Shown here: positions 1 through 10,754 of the stretch, one piece after another
Numbering within the stretch: the stretch's first letter is position 1
Layout of the letters: each line of letters opens with the position of its first letter
Assembly (NCBI GenBank): GCA_008802785.1
Contig: VUYT01000028.1
Span: 1-64,000 of the forward strand
Reading direction: 5' to 3'
Length of the DNA stretch: 64,000 nucleotides
Source: Symmetrospora coprosmae
Taxonomy: Eukaryota > Basidiomycota > Cystobasidiomycetes > Symmetrosporaceae
Translations under genes and position numbers: made by a program
The notes under the pieces: model-generated
Told to the model about the DNA's origin: nothing
Seen by the model: only the letters and a program-made list of their open reading frames with translations
The model's database searches: none

Positions 1-422
1 TGGCTGTGGCGTAGCAGCTCTGACTACGACGATTGACGAGGTCGGTCTGGCTGCCATCGATCTCGTCCGTTGCACGCTCGACACCCATGACTGGCTGTGC
101 GGGTCGAGTCGGCGCTCGCGAGGGCTCGCGAAGTCACAGGCGCGGTGATGTGGTAGATGCGACAGGAGATGATGATGCGCGGCTGTGTGTGCTCGCGTGC
201 GTGCCTGTCTGTGCGGCGAGCGACGGGTGACACGTCTCACGGGCGGCAGGCAGCAGATTTGGCTGATAGGCGCAGGGATGGTGGAGCCGCGCAGGTCGCC
301 GAGATGATGTATGCGCGAGAAAGTACGCGAGCGTGCTCCGACTAGTGCTGCCTGATCGCACGCTGCAGTGTCGACTCGAACGCGCGCCTCTGCTGGGATG
401 CGAGCGGCGCGTCGGCGCAGAT

Positions 423-1180
423 GAAAACTCTGAGTATCCACCAACCCGCGAGGGTCAGTGAACCTCGTGAGTATAATGTAGGTGCCGCTGGGCGTGCCGT
501 GAAGGCGATGCGGGTGCGTGCGTCGCCGACTTTCCGCAATGTCGTGGACGCGAAGGGTGTTGGCGAGGTGCGGGTGTGAGAGCGGGTAGAGGGGAAGGTC
601 GACGGGCGGGTGAGGAGAGGGCCAGCAGGGCTCGTCGAGAGGCGCGGGAAGGAGCGTGCGCTTGTGATCTGCGTGGCTGCCTGCGCGCTTGTGCGGATGC
701 ACGAAAGCTGGACGCTACGTACGGCGTCGCGGCGACGGGCTAGCCTCCGGGCGGAGCTGCCGGTTGGGTGTGTCGCCAGCAAGTGACAACTCTGAGCGTC
801 CACCAGCCCGTGAGGGCCAGTGAGCCTCGTGAGTATGATGTAGGTGCGTCGCCCGGCGACCCGCAAGTCGGGAATGCAGGCGGGATTGTATCGCGGCTAG
901 AGGGGCGCGGCGCAGTGTGCGCTGAAGTGGGCGGGGCAGGATGCCTGGAGGGGCTCGCCAGGGAGGGGTGCCTTTGAGAGGCCGGCACAATCGCGTGTGC
1001 GATATGGATGTGCGAATGTGCGTGTGCGTGCGCGCGTGTGCGGTGCCGCTGTTGGGCCGGTGTGCTGGATGGTGGGCAGGCTGTCGTCCAGGCGGATCCA
1101 CGGCAGGAGAGGGGCGCCAGCAGGGAACAGCTCTGAGTGCCCTCCCGCCCGCGAGGGCGAGTGGACCTCGTGAGTGAAAT
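423..1180. repeat. Three spaced copies of a ~60-bp motif
   Basis: Copies lie at about 423-484, 785-846 and 1125-1180, so the spacing is 362 and about 340 bp. Each has the order CTCTGAG, then CCNCCC, then GNGAGGGNNAGTGNNCCTCGTGAGT. Copies 1 and 2 also share a following ATGTAGGTG. Copy 3 is the most diverged. The even spacing suggests an old tandem duplication of a unit of roughly 350 bp, with only the core still recognisable. Each core contains an imperfect inverted repeat (GCGAGG ... CCTCGT). Confidence 0.6.
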
Positions 1181-1187
1181 TAAAAAG

Positions 1188-1215
1188 GTGTGTGTGTGTG
1201 TGTGTGTGTGTGTGT
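1188..1215. repeat. GT dinucleotide microsatellite
   Basis: About 14 uninterrupted GT units lie directly after the third copy of the spaced repeat, followed by a short CTG run. This is a simple sequence repeat in noncoding DNA. Confidence 0.95.
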
Positions 1216-1694
1216 CTGCTGCTGCTGTGGGGTGGTGAGCGGGACGGCGAGAGGTGTCAGCTGCGGCTCGGCTCACTCGCTCGGGGTCCACGGCGCAGCG
1301 ACTCACCTGCGAGGCGCGCGCGCCAGCGCAATGCCGTAGATACGGCTGCTTTCCTTCTCTTGCTGCTGGCTGTGTGCGGGCCTGAGGTGACCAGGTCCTC
1401 GGATGGTGGTGGTGGTGGGAGGGAGACCGGGCAAGGGCAAGGCGCGCACGCGTCATGAGCGGGCGAGAGCAGCAGCGGGAAAGCATCGGGCATACGGCAG
1501 AGCAGCCGCATTGCAGCACGGCAGCGGGACAAGGCAGGAGTGTAAGCAGTGCAGGTTAGTAACGTATTGCCCGTGGTAATTTCATTGCGGTCACCCATCT
1601 CGATGAGGTCGGCTCCCCAAGCTTCTTCAGTGACAGCAAGCGTCCGCGCGACTCGCGCGCTCTGGTCGCAACGGGCTCTGGCGCACAATGGCAG

Positions 1695-3527
1695 ATGACA
1701 GGAGGCGACATCGCAGTCAGAGATGCCGTCATTGCACCTGGACCTCGCCGTACCGCGCGCAACACGCTCGACCGGCAGCTCATCCGCGCCCAGGCTGCTC
1801 GGGCACGCGACGGCTTCCCTATACACGTCGCAAAGGTCTCGTCCGGCGATAGCAGCAGGAGCGGACTGACTGGCCTGCAGAAAGCGTGCATCCGTGCGCT
1901 CTGTGCCAATGTCGGCGACGATGGCGTCCTAGACCTGCTGGCAGAAGGACGCATGCCGGAACGCTTTCTCCTGCCGTTTGTCGCGCAGCTGCAGCGCGCC
2001 TTTGGCGCCGACGGCCTGCCCTTCCGCGTCTGGAAGCGCCTGGTGCAGACATACGATACTCTTCCAGCCCGCGTCAAGACATACCGCGGCGTCGTTCTCG
2101 ACGACACAGACCAGCTCCAGAGGCTCCATCTCTTCGACGCCTCGTTCAGCTTTGCACCACCCGTCACGGTGGTCACCCTGCTCGATCTCAGCAACACCGC
2201 CTTCGACAGGATGGACGCCTACAAGATCAAGGTTGCCCTGTCTAGGACGCTCGTCGCCCTGCGCCTTGATAGACTGCGCACTTTCGACGATGATGGGATC
2301 GCCGACCTCGCCAGAGGCGCATCTGACGGAGAAGGCGCATTCCCAAACCTGGAGATCCTCACTTTGCGCGGCTGTAACCTGGTCACGGATCGGAGCGCAG
2401 CCAAGCTTATTGGCTTCCCGGCCCTGAAGATGTTGGGTGCGTTCCATTCGGCTCCCTTTTCTGCCAGTGGTCACCTTCACCTAACCAAAACACTCTCGCT
2501 CGCGCTTGATCTGCTAGATCTTCGCGACACGTCGTGCACGTCCGCGACCAAGGACATCCTGCGACGAGCCAGCCGCCCTCCCTTCTTCGCCGCATTTACG
2601 AGTCCCCAGCTTGCGCTCTTCACGCTTGCGGATCTGTCTGTCCTCTCGCGCTCTCTGCAGGCGCTCTCGCTGCAACCGCTGCGCAAGTCTGACGACTCTA
2701 GCAACGGTTCAGTCCTGCTCGAGTCGACAGTGGCCCCCTCGCTGCTCATCACCGAGCTCACCCGGCTCGACCAGGACAGGCTGCACAACCCGCTCGACCT
2801 GCACGCCTCGCGCGCCACCCACCGCGTGTCGCATGGCACATTCGGGACCATCTACTCCACCGCCAGGATCGACAGAGCCACCGTCAAATCCGATGCCAAA
2901 GACCAGCCGGGCGCGTCTAGAGACGACAGGGCAGAAGTCGCGCGGGCCCGCCTGCTGCCCTCGCAGGTTGATTACGGATGGCAGAGGAAGCGTACCCAGA
3001 TCAGGGAGGCGAGGCTGCAAGATTCCACGGCGCGGAATGGTGGCGAAGAGCTGCTCGACCTGGACTCCGACCTCGAAGACGCTGGCGATGCGAGCGAGGA
3101 GCCTGCGATAAGGCCGGAATGGAAGCTGGACGGTCCGCACGAGGCGCTGCGCTCCTTTTACAATATTCGCCATCTCGTGACCTCTGCAACGGCCTCAACG
3201 CCCGTTCTACCAGAGAAGAGCGACCTCATGCTCCTCCGCTTCTCCAGGTCCGACGAACCTGCCACGGCGGAGCGCGTTCAGCCGGCAAAGCGCAGAGCAG
3301 AAAACATCGATCCGGTCCGTCTCGTTGTGAAGAAGGCCTCCGCGGCGGGCGGGAGTCCAGGTCCAGCTTCGACAGCAGGGTTCTTGCGCGACCTCGTAGG
3401 TTGTGCGCCCCGATCTGTCGTGCAAGCCAGCGGTACGGCTGTGCCCGCCAGCTCGCAGAGAACGGCACCGGCGGGCATAGGCAGGGCAGGATCGCCGTTG
3501 ATCCTCGCCCGCAAGCCCTCAAGATGA
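1695..3527 (+). CDS. LRR-like (RNI-type) protein of unknown function
   Basis: The frame is open for 610 codons, but an 81-nt intron (2437-2517) is very likely: donor GTGCGT, branch CTAAC, acceptor CTGCTAG. Splicing leaves 583 aa and restores an intact repeat, FPALKMLDLRDTSC. Leucine-rich segments such as TLLDLSNTAFDRM, LEILTLRGCNLVTD and KMLDLRDTSC lie around residues 155-280. The C-terminal half is charged and disordered, with an acidic stretch (LDLDSDLEDAGD) and a basic KRRAEN motif. There is no signal peptide or membrane segment. I cannot name a specific ortholog. The intron is a multiple of three and lacks stops, so an unspliced isoform would stay in frame. Confidence 0.75.
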   Translation: MTGGDIAVRDAVIAPGPRRTARNTLDRQLIRAQAARARDGFPIHVAKVSSGDSSRSGLTGLQKACIRALCANVGDDGVLDLLAEGRMPERFLLPFVAQLQRAFGADGLPFRVWKRLVQTYDTLPARVKTYRGVVLDDTDQLQRLHLFDASFSFAPPVTVVTLLDLSNTAFDRMDAYKIKVALSRTLVALRLDRLRTFDDDGIADLARGASDGEGAFPNLEILTLRGCNLVTDRSAAKLIGFPALKMLGAFHSAPFSASGHLHLTKTLSLALDLLDLRDTSCTSATKDILRRASRPPFFAAFTSPQLALFTLADLSVLSRSLQALSLQPLRKSDDSSNGSVLLESTVAPSLLITELTRLDQDRLHNPLDLHASRATHRVSHGTFGTIYSTARIDRATVKSDAKDQPGASRDDRAEVARARLLPSQVDYGWQRKRTQIREARLQDSTARNGGEELLDLDSDLEDAGDASEEPAIRPEWKLDGPHEALRSFYNIRHLVTSATASTPVLPEKSDLMLLRFSRSDEPATAERVQPAKRRAENIDPVRLVVKKASAAGGSPGPASTAGFLRDLVGCAPRSVVQASGTAVPASSQRTAPAGIGRAGSPLILARKPSR

Positions 3528-3934
3528 AGGGCCAGGTCCTGCCGGCATGTCAACATCTTTGCTTGACTCCATCACGCATCGCGAGCTGGGTCGCCGAACC
3601 CTGGGCGGCATGGGCAGGGGCTTCTCACGAACTCGGAAGGATGAAAAGCACTCCGCAGGCTCAGCAGACCTCTGAAAGCAGAAAGGGTTCATGCCCTCGC
3701 GGTATCGGCCCTAGTGCGGCTGTGTAGAGGTGCACAAAGGAGATCTGGGGCTCCGGCTGGCTCGTGCCCTTTGACAGAGATCTGGGACAGCCTCAAGCCA
3801 ACGTGTGAATCAATAGAGCGGACTGGCCTATATAAAGTGCCAGATCTATGCCATGGCCAGCTCTTCTCCGCTCTCATCCACCACCATTACCAGCGCTCGC
3901 TCAAATCAGCAACCGACCCTCCGCCAAGCTCATA
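3528..3934. other. Intergenic region, promoter of the secreted protein gene
   Basis: This 407-bp gap separates the LRR-like gene from the small secreted protein gene on the same strand. Apart from a TATA box near 3829 I see no gene in it. Confidence 0.6.
3829..3837 (+). promoter_or_regulatory. TATA box upstream of the small secreted protein gene
   Basis: TATATAAAG lies about 100 bp before the ATG at 3935. Clear TATA boxes are rare in this window, and in fungi they tend to mark strongly or conditionally expressed genes. That would fit a secreted effector-like product (inference). Confidence 0.6.
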
Positions 3935-4729
3935 ATGCACGCCCCTCCTCTGCCTAGCACCATAGTGCTCCTCTGTGCCATGTCAAGCTTCGGGCTCACA
4001 TCGGCGCTCCCAACCGAGCCAGTGAAGACGGAGCAGACCGTTGAACTCTACAAGCTGCCAGCGTATGACGACTTCGAAGGCTTCACTGCACCGGCGGAGA
4101 GGAAGGATTGCGGCTGGTTGGACATGGACTACGACGCGGACGACTGGACGGGCGGCCGATCGGGCGAAAATGAGATCTACAGTCGTAGATGGGTTGATGA
4201 CGAGGACAATATCCATCACGGTCGTAAGTGATCCAGTTGACTGAAGCGGCAAGCACCTCTTTACGTCATGCGAAGCTAACACAATAAAACCCCTGACCTG
4301 CATCAAACGCTTTTGACAGAGGCACTCTCTTGCAATGAGACCGTCGCAGAGGCAGGTACTTCTTGGAAGCAGGGCGACCTGAAACGTGAGTCTGGCACTG
4401 CCCCAATGCTCCATTCGGGCCATATGCAAAAGAGCTGATACTCCTGCCACAAATCTGACTTCCTACCTGTCTGGGCTGCACGAGCAGTCATGAGCATCAC
4501 AAGCTGCACATTTACGACTGAGCCGAAGGCAGATTGCAACTTCGTACGTGAACTCATTGGCTGTGCCTCATCACAGCTCTCAACCCCGCTGACAAGGAGA
4601 TGACTCTTCCCCTTGACCCGGCAACAGGGCGTTTCGACGTGGGATGGCCGGAAGGAAGAGACTTTCAGGCCCACATGGCTCAAGAAGCAGGGTGTCACCC
4701 TCGAGAAAGTCACCATCACGTACATTTAG
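3935..4729 (+). CDS. Small secreted cysteine-containing protein (effector candidate)
   Basis: Four exons (3935-4223, 4320-4385, 4488-4543, 4628-4729) give 170 aa; the lengths sum to 513 nt with all phases consistent. The protein starts with a signal peptide (MHAPPLPSTIVLLCAMSSFG, cleavage probably after LTSA). The mature part of about 146 residues is acidic near its N-terminus (DMDYDADDW). It has four cysteines in the contexts KDCGW, LSCNE, TSCTF and ADCNF, enough for two disulfides. There is no membrane segment and no domain I recognise. Size, signal peptide, cysteine number and TATA promoter match fungal effector-like small secreted proteins. A secreted enzyme inhibitor or wall protein would look similar. 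Confidence 0.75.
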
Positions 4730-5309
4730 TGAGGCACCGCGCTACTCTCCAGTAAGGTCGATAGCAGATAGGACCTTGCACTGGCTGCAAGGCCCTGCTC
4801 CCAGAATCCCTTCCGTCATGGCGCCCGGTAGCTGTGTCTGGTACACCTAGTTGGGCTGGATACGCTCCCTCCTGATCTTCACATTCACAACTTGGTTTTC
4901 TGGCAATGGTACGGTGCGCTCAGCGGTCCAATTTCTGCTCCGCCTCGCCTTGCTGCTACATTGGCCTTGCTTCGCGGCAAGCCTCTCTATCCGCCCGCTC
5001 GTATAGGGATGCAGTACCAGTGCCCAGCCCGTTCCAGGGCAGGGGGGCAAAACCCCAATCTCGTCGGTACAGCGCTCAGGGTCGGTCAGTAAGTCATGGC
5101 TGACGGCTTCAACAGAGCGAGAGACCACACTTCGATATGACTGAGAACCGCGCTTATGAAGAAGATCCATGAAACTGCTTCGCACGTAACGCACCTCGTA
5201 TCAACAACACTGTAGCGCAGCATGTATCTCACTAAGTAAACTGCTTGTCACTACGCTGGAATAACATCACTCGGCCCGACATTTACTGACGCACAATCGT
5301 AATAGGTCA
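4730..5309. other. Intergenic region between convergent genes
   Basis: About 580 bp between the ends of the secreted-protein gene and the kinase gene. Short open frames on both strands lack codon structure and homology. I see no gene. Confidence 0.5.
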
Positions 5310-8300
5310 TTACTCCTCTTCCTCCTCTTCCTCCTCCTCCACAATTGCCGCTCTCTTAAAGGCTGGACCCCTCACCGTCTGTCCACCTCCTCCGCCTCTC
5401 CACGACCCGCTGGATGGCGCACCTGCGCCACCCTCACGACTCGCCGAGGAGGGCAGGTTGTCGCCGCCTCTCGACAGGCTGAGACCCGCATACCGCCCTT
5501 CTCCAAGCACAGGGAAAGCAGCAGGGCTATCCGGTGCTCTTGCGCCTCCGCCGGGAGTGAAGTCGGTGCTCGAGCGGTTGGCGAAAGGCGTTGCGCCGCT
5601 GCCGCCCGCCCCACCTGAACCGACGCTTGGCCCAGACGACGTGCTCATTTGTCCGAAGCCTCCAGTGTAGGATACAAGGCTGTCGTCTTCATCTACCCAG
5701 CCGTCCTCCCCTTCTGCCTTCTTATTCTTGAACACATCGCGCAGTTTGGGTTTCTGACCTTCACGCGAGTTTCGGTGGCTATGCGATGCTGATGTTGAGG
5801 CATGTGGCGTGTAGTGGCTGCCATTGGGTGTACCAAAGGGATTGACTACCTTGTGAGCTGCGAAAACTGCGTGATGTCCACCGTGCTGTCCTGATGACGA
5901 TTGCGAGTTTCCTGATGAGCGGCGTCCAGACTGGGTTCCGTGAGATTGCGAACTACGAGACCTGCCCCTTCCGCCCGAAGAGTCTGCGGACGGCCGCCTC
6001 TCTAGCGCAGAAGGCCTGATCGGCTCTGGCGAAGCCACAAGAGGCACGGCTCCGACAACAGCATCGTGACTCGGGACTGCGAGCGCGGCCTTGCCGGTGA
6101 AGTCGGGCTCTGCCCCAGACAGCTTGCGTAGCGCCTTCTCGCGCTCCTTCTCCTGCTCGGCGAGCATGCTATCTGACGTGCTCTCGCTCTCCTCCTCGAT
6201 GATGGTAGACGCCCCAAGTGCATCTCCCGAACCCGAGCCAGAGCCAGGACCGGAGGGAGCCGGTGGGCCACCCTCCGAGATGGAGGAGGCTCGCGAGCTG
6301 ACGGATGACGGGATGGAGTGCGCGCGCGAGTGCGTGGGATGCTGTTGCGGTGGCTCCATACCCGCTTGAGCCTGCATCTGCGACTGTGACGAGGACGACG
6401 GCTGCTTGTGATGGTTGTGATTCTTGGGCGTGCTGATCCGCCGCACCTGCGTGACGGCCGGCGTCCGTCGATACGTTGCGATCGGCGACCCGGAAATCAT
6501 GGTCGAGTGCCTCGATCCCGCCGAGCTCGTCGAGCTGCCCCTCGCGTGCCGCTTGCGTGCAGCAGCGTACAGATCGGCCGAGTTTGAAGGCGGGTGATTC
6601 GAAAGCGAAGAGGGCGGGCGCGAATGCGCTGCTGCCTCGTTGTCGCGGTCTCCCTCGGGCTCGACGGGCGTCCGGCTACCCTGGATGCTCGAGAACGACT
6701 TCCTGCTCGCGTCGCTTCGGCGTCGAGCATGCCCGTATCCGTGTCCAAGAAGCGGAGAGGCCGGGTCACCCATGGGTATGCGTCTCGCAGAAGTCGACGA
6801 GTTCCGCCTCGATATCGCAGCAGATGACGGCGAATTGGACGGCATCCGAGCAATGGGCGGGCGCTGAAGAGGCGAGGGCGCGTGGATATGCGGATGTTGC
6901 TGCCTGACGCTTCCGCTGCTAGAAGAGACCGGCAGGGTGGCGTGCCCGCCGCTGCGGGGTGACTGACCCATGGCCAGCTGGCCGGCCTGCAGATGCGGCG
7001 CCGACGACTGACGATGCCGCTTCTGCTTTCGCCGCTCGTCTTGCAGCCAGAGTTTGAGGCTCGAGAAGAGATTCTTCGTGCCTCCCTTGGCTCCTCCTGC
7101 GGTCCGCGCGGTGCCCGTCGACGATGCCCCGGACGTGGAGCTGGTGGACATGATCGAATCACGCAACGAAGCTTCAGTCTTGTGAGAAGCAGTCTGGATG
7201 TACGAGCCCAGGCTCTCATTTGACGCCGTGGAAGCAGCGCCAGGGCTATCGCGGGGCAAATTGAGCGGCGGGGCCTTGACGGGCGAAAGTGGTGCGAGCG
7301 GCGTCGCTCCGACAGAAGATGCCGCAGACGAGGACTGCAGGCTAGGTGTTGACGGGCCAGATCTGCTCTGCGGGGCCGATTCAGACGATCCGCCGGTGCC
7401 CATACGCTCTCTCAAGTGTTCGCTGGACTTGCGCTCCGACAGAGCGGGCTTCTCAGCAGCCGCGTGTGCAGGCCCTGTCGACGAGACCTTGCGCCCGAAG
7501 AGGCCGCCGGATAGCAAATTTGGTGTGGATCTCGCTTCTAGGCCCGATGAGCCGAGGTTGCCCTCCTCCCCTTTGTCCCTCTTGCTTCCGCTGCTCGTCG
7601 AGCCGCCCGTGACAGCCGCTCCAATGACCGAGGTTGCGCGCTGCAGCATGGCAACTGTGCTGACTGATGCCGAGCGCGGCTTTGTCAGTCTCGCAGAACC
7701 CGCCTTGAACGCGTCTGTGGATCTGGCTGGCGAAGCCTGAGCGGTGAGATTGCCGGTGCCGCCGCCGCCGCCGCCGCTGCTGCTGCTGTTGGAAAAAATG
7801 CTCGACTCTGGCAGCGGCGGGGTAAAGCCGATCTGAGCTCTGGCTTTCGCGTTTGGCGTGAGCATGGGCGCAGATATCGATCCAATGCTGCTCTGCGGTC
7901 GCGCCTTGCGCGGCGAGGGCGTGTGCGCCGGTCCGCCGTATTCCAGCGGGCCGTCTTTCCGGCTCGAGGATCCCGCTGCTGACGCGGGCGTGGACGAAGG
8001 CACGAAAGGCGAGGGCGAAGGCGAAGCATGTGCAAGCGGTCGATGCGGCTGCGCTGACGCCTGGGATGAAGGCTGCACGCTCGGCGGATTTGCCTCATTG
8101 GTACTTGCGCGCGAAAGGTCAAGACTTTGCTTTCTCGACGACGATGCTGCCTCATCTCCAGAGTCTGCCCCTGCTCTATCACTCCTGCGGTCCCCGTACT
8201 GCTGCTGCTGGTATATACTAGTGCCCGAGGCGCTTTTGGCGGGCCCAGGGGACGCCGCGTCGTGCGCGTTGTCTGCCTCGCGCTGCTCCGCCTTGAGCTT

Positions 8301-10497
8301 GAGCATCCACCATATCGCCCCGCTCGAATCGCAGGCGTCTGCGCGGACGGAATGGACCATCTGGCCCGTGTCGAGGCCGAGCACGGCAAGCGAGTCGAGG
8401 AGCTGCTTCTCCAGTGCTGTAGAGAAAGGCGCAGGCGCGCTCGTGGACGCCGCGAGCAGCTTGAGGTAGTTGGGCAGCGCAGGGGCTTCGTGTGCGCCTG
8501 CGGGGTGGCTCATCCGCTCCGACATGGTGCTGCCCACTGAGCGGCGCTTGGTCCGGCTCGGCGTGCGCGAATGCGCGGGGATGGGAAGTGCCGGCGAGCC
8601 GTGGGGAAGATTGTCGAGCATGGCCGGACTGGGCGGGGGGAAGCGGAAGGATTGCGAGGGGGATTCGCCGCTCGAAAGCGCGGCAGACGAGCCCGGGAGT
8701 GGAGAATACCGGTGCATGGAGCGGCGCGAGTCGGAGCGGGTGATGGTGACTTGCGAGGCGTTGCGCGGGATCCGTGCCGCATACTGGACTGGCGGGACGT
8801 CGGCGGCGCTGCTGATGAAACTGGACGCGGGATCGACCTCGCGGCCCTTGCCGTTATCCAGCGGTACTCTGTCCATGCGATCAGGGCTGTCGTGCGCTCC
8901 TTCCGACTCGTCTGACGTCAGCGGAGTGGCGGACCGACTGGTGTTCCGAATGCCTAGGCCCACATCGCTCTCATTCGTCGTGGCAGCAGAATGCCAGCTG
9001 GAAGTGGAAGCCACCGAGCTCGCACCGGAGGGTTCCTGCTGGTGCTGTCCCTGACCCTGTCCCTGACCCTGACCCCGATTCTGTCCCTGTCCATGGGCTT
9101 GTGCCTGCTCTTGCTGCTTTGCAGAGGCAGGACGCGACAGTGATTTGGGCGAAGGTGGAGAGTCTGCACCATTAGTCCCTGCGGGCTGGTGATCTGCGGA
9201 GGGCGAGCTGGCCTCTTCCGGAATGACCTCCGGCACAAAGTCGGCAAACTGGAAGTAATCGTTTGACGGCATGGGCGGGCTCATCACGTAAGGGCGAGTG
9301 AACCAGTCGTGAGCGAGTATCTCCCTGATTGTGAGCCTGTCTCTTGGCTCCAGGCGGAGTATGCGGCTGATGAGATCCTGCGAGTCGTCGCCGAGCCACT
9401 CTGGCATGTCGTACTTGCCGACCTGAATCTTGTCCTTCATGACGTCTTCATCGTCGTCGTCGAACGGCAGGCTGCCGGTGAGCAAGGCATAGAGGATGAC
9501 GCCCAGAGACCACACGTCGACCTCCTCGCCGAGGTATTTTTTGCCTGCCAGCATCTCTGGGGCGGCGTACCCGGTTGTCCCGCAGAAGGTCTCCATGAGC
9601 CTGCGCTGCTCAAACTCGCGGCCAAAACCAAAGTCTGCAATCTTTACGTTGCACCGCTCGTCGAGGAGGATGTTCTCGAGCTTGAGGTCGCGGTGAACGA
9701 CGCCCTGGGCGTGGATGTAGCCGACGCCGAGGCAGAGCTGGCCAAACATGCGCCGGGCCTCGTGCTCGCCCAGCCTGCCCTTCTCGACGAGGTAGTCGAA
9801 GAGCTCTCCGCCCGGACACAGCTCGGACACGAGCCATATCGACCCTTCGGTCGCAATGACCTCGAAGAGCTGGAGGACATTCGGGTGGTGCAGCCGGCGG
9901 TGGTGGTGGATCTCGCGGGTGAGGAGCGGAGGTGCGACTGAGCGGGGGATCTGCTTTACGGCGCAGCGGTGCGAGGTGAGCTTGTTGACGGCGAGGCGGA
10001 CCTTGCCAAAGGAGCCTGCGATGCGAGGAGGGTGACGTCGAGAGGCGAGAGGGATGCGGCAACGCGGCAACGCGGTTGCGCAGATCCAAGGGAGAAGAGG
10101 AGATGGAAGGGCAGGAAGGACACACGCGTCAGCCTGAACTGTGCTCGGCACCAGCACCAGCACGAGCACGAGCAGCAGCAGCTGCGAGAGCCCGCGCGCA
10201 CCCTCGCCAATGACGCGTCCGAGCGTGTAGTTGCCCACGACCTTTATCTGGGTCGATGAGAGCTCCCTGCCGAGCTCCGTGTAGGCCGTGGTGAGCTGGG
10301 AGCAAGGGCACCCACCAACGGGAGTAGGTCATCAGCTATACGATGCTGTGGATACGATAAAATGCCCGCACCTGTGCCTTTTGCCCTGCGCTGCTGCCAG
10401 AGTAGCTGTGCTGCCCAGCCCGGTGCCCGTGGCCATATCCATATCCGCGTCCTCCGCGCCCTCCACCACCAGCACCACCACCACCGGGGCCGTACAT
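5310..10497 (-). CDS. CAMKL-type Ser/Thr protein kinase with long disordered tail
   Basis: Three exons (10372-10497, 10202-10295, 5310-10015) give 1641 aa. The start is an upstream Gly-rich exon (MYGPGGGGAGGGGRGGRGYG). An open frame that seems to begin at 10238 starts with GTG, inside exon 2. Removing the 186-nt second intron restores the P-loop GEGSFGKV (about 72-79). All catalytic motifs are present: Lys about 94 (CAVK), HRDLKLEN (Asp about 183), DFG (about 201) and CGTTGYAAPE. Activation-loop and catalytic sequences resemble fungal CAMKL kinases often labelled Kin4-like; that label is tentative. Beyond residue ~340 the protein is about 1300 residues of Ser/Pro/Gly-rich disorder ending in nine glutamates. 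It shares a 257-bp divergent promoter with the F-box/RCC1 gene. Confidence 0.88.
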
Positions 10498-10754
10498 GTG
10501 TGCCTCTAGTGCACGCTGCTTTCGTTGGGCAAGGACAGTGGCATCCTTTATCCCGTCACTGCCTTTTATTCCTTGACGTGCTGGCTCTCCTTAATGGTCC
10601 TAACGAGAAGCAGCCGTGTCCATCGACAACTCGGTTAACAAGAACAAGTGGCAGCCTGACCCGCTTTAAAAGCTTAATCCTTGCCTAAGTCTTAGATAAC
10701 ACCATACAGTAACACCAACAAGCAGACAGAGCACAAGCGTCAACAGCAACAGCA
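10498..10754. promoter_or_regulatory. Divergent promoter, kinase / F-box-RCC1
   Basis: A 257-bp space separates the two outward-facing ATGs at 10497 (minus) and 10755 (plus). It contains C/T-rich tracts and a TTTAAA at about 10664, but no clear TATA box for either gene. Confidence 0.5.

Larger units (their letters stand above)
1..1694. other. Noncoding GC-rich left end with degenerate repeats
   Basis: I find no convincing gene here. All open frames are short, Arg/Pro/Ser-rich and overlap on both strands, as expected of very GC-rich noncoding DNA. The stretch holds three spaced copies of a related ~60-bp motif and a GT microsatellite, described separately. It may be the 3' flank of a gene beyond the window edge, or the upstream region of the LRR-like gene that starts at 1695. 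Confidence 0.5.

Noticed and set aside
9309-9941. Plus-strand frame antisense to the kinase domain
   Set aside because: It is a mirror of the conserved kinase catalytic core; its apparent order comes from complementary codons.
10129-10332. Start of the kinase at 10238 or a separate small minus-strand gene here
   Set aside because: The codon at 10238 is GTG inside a conserved frame. An upstream exon with its own ATG at 10497, a good donor and a phase-0 junction gives a better model.
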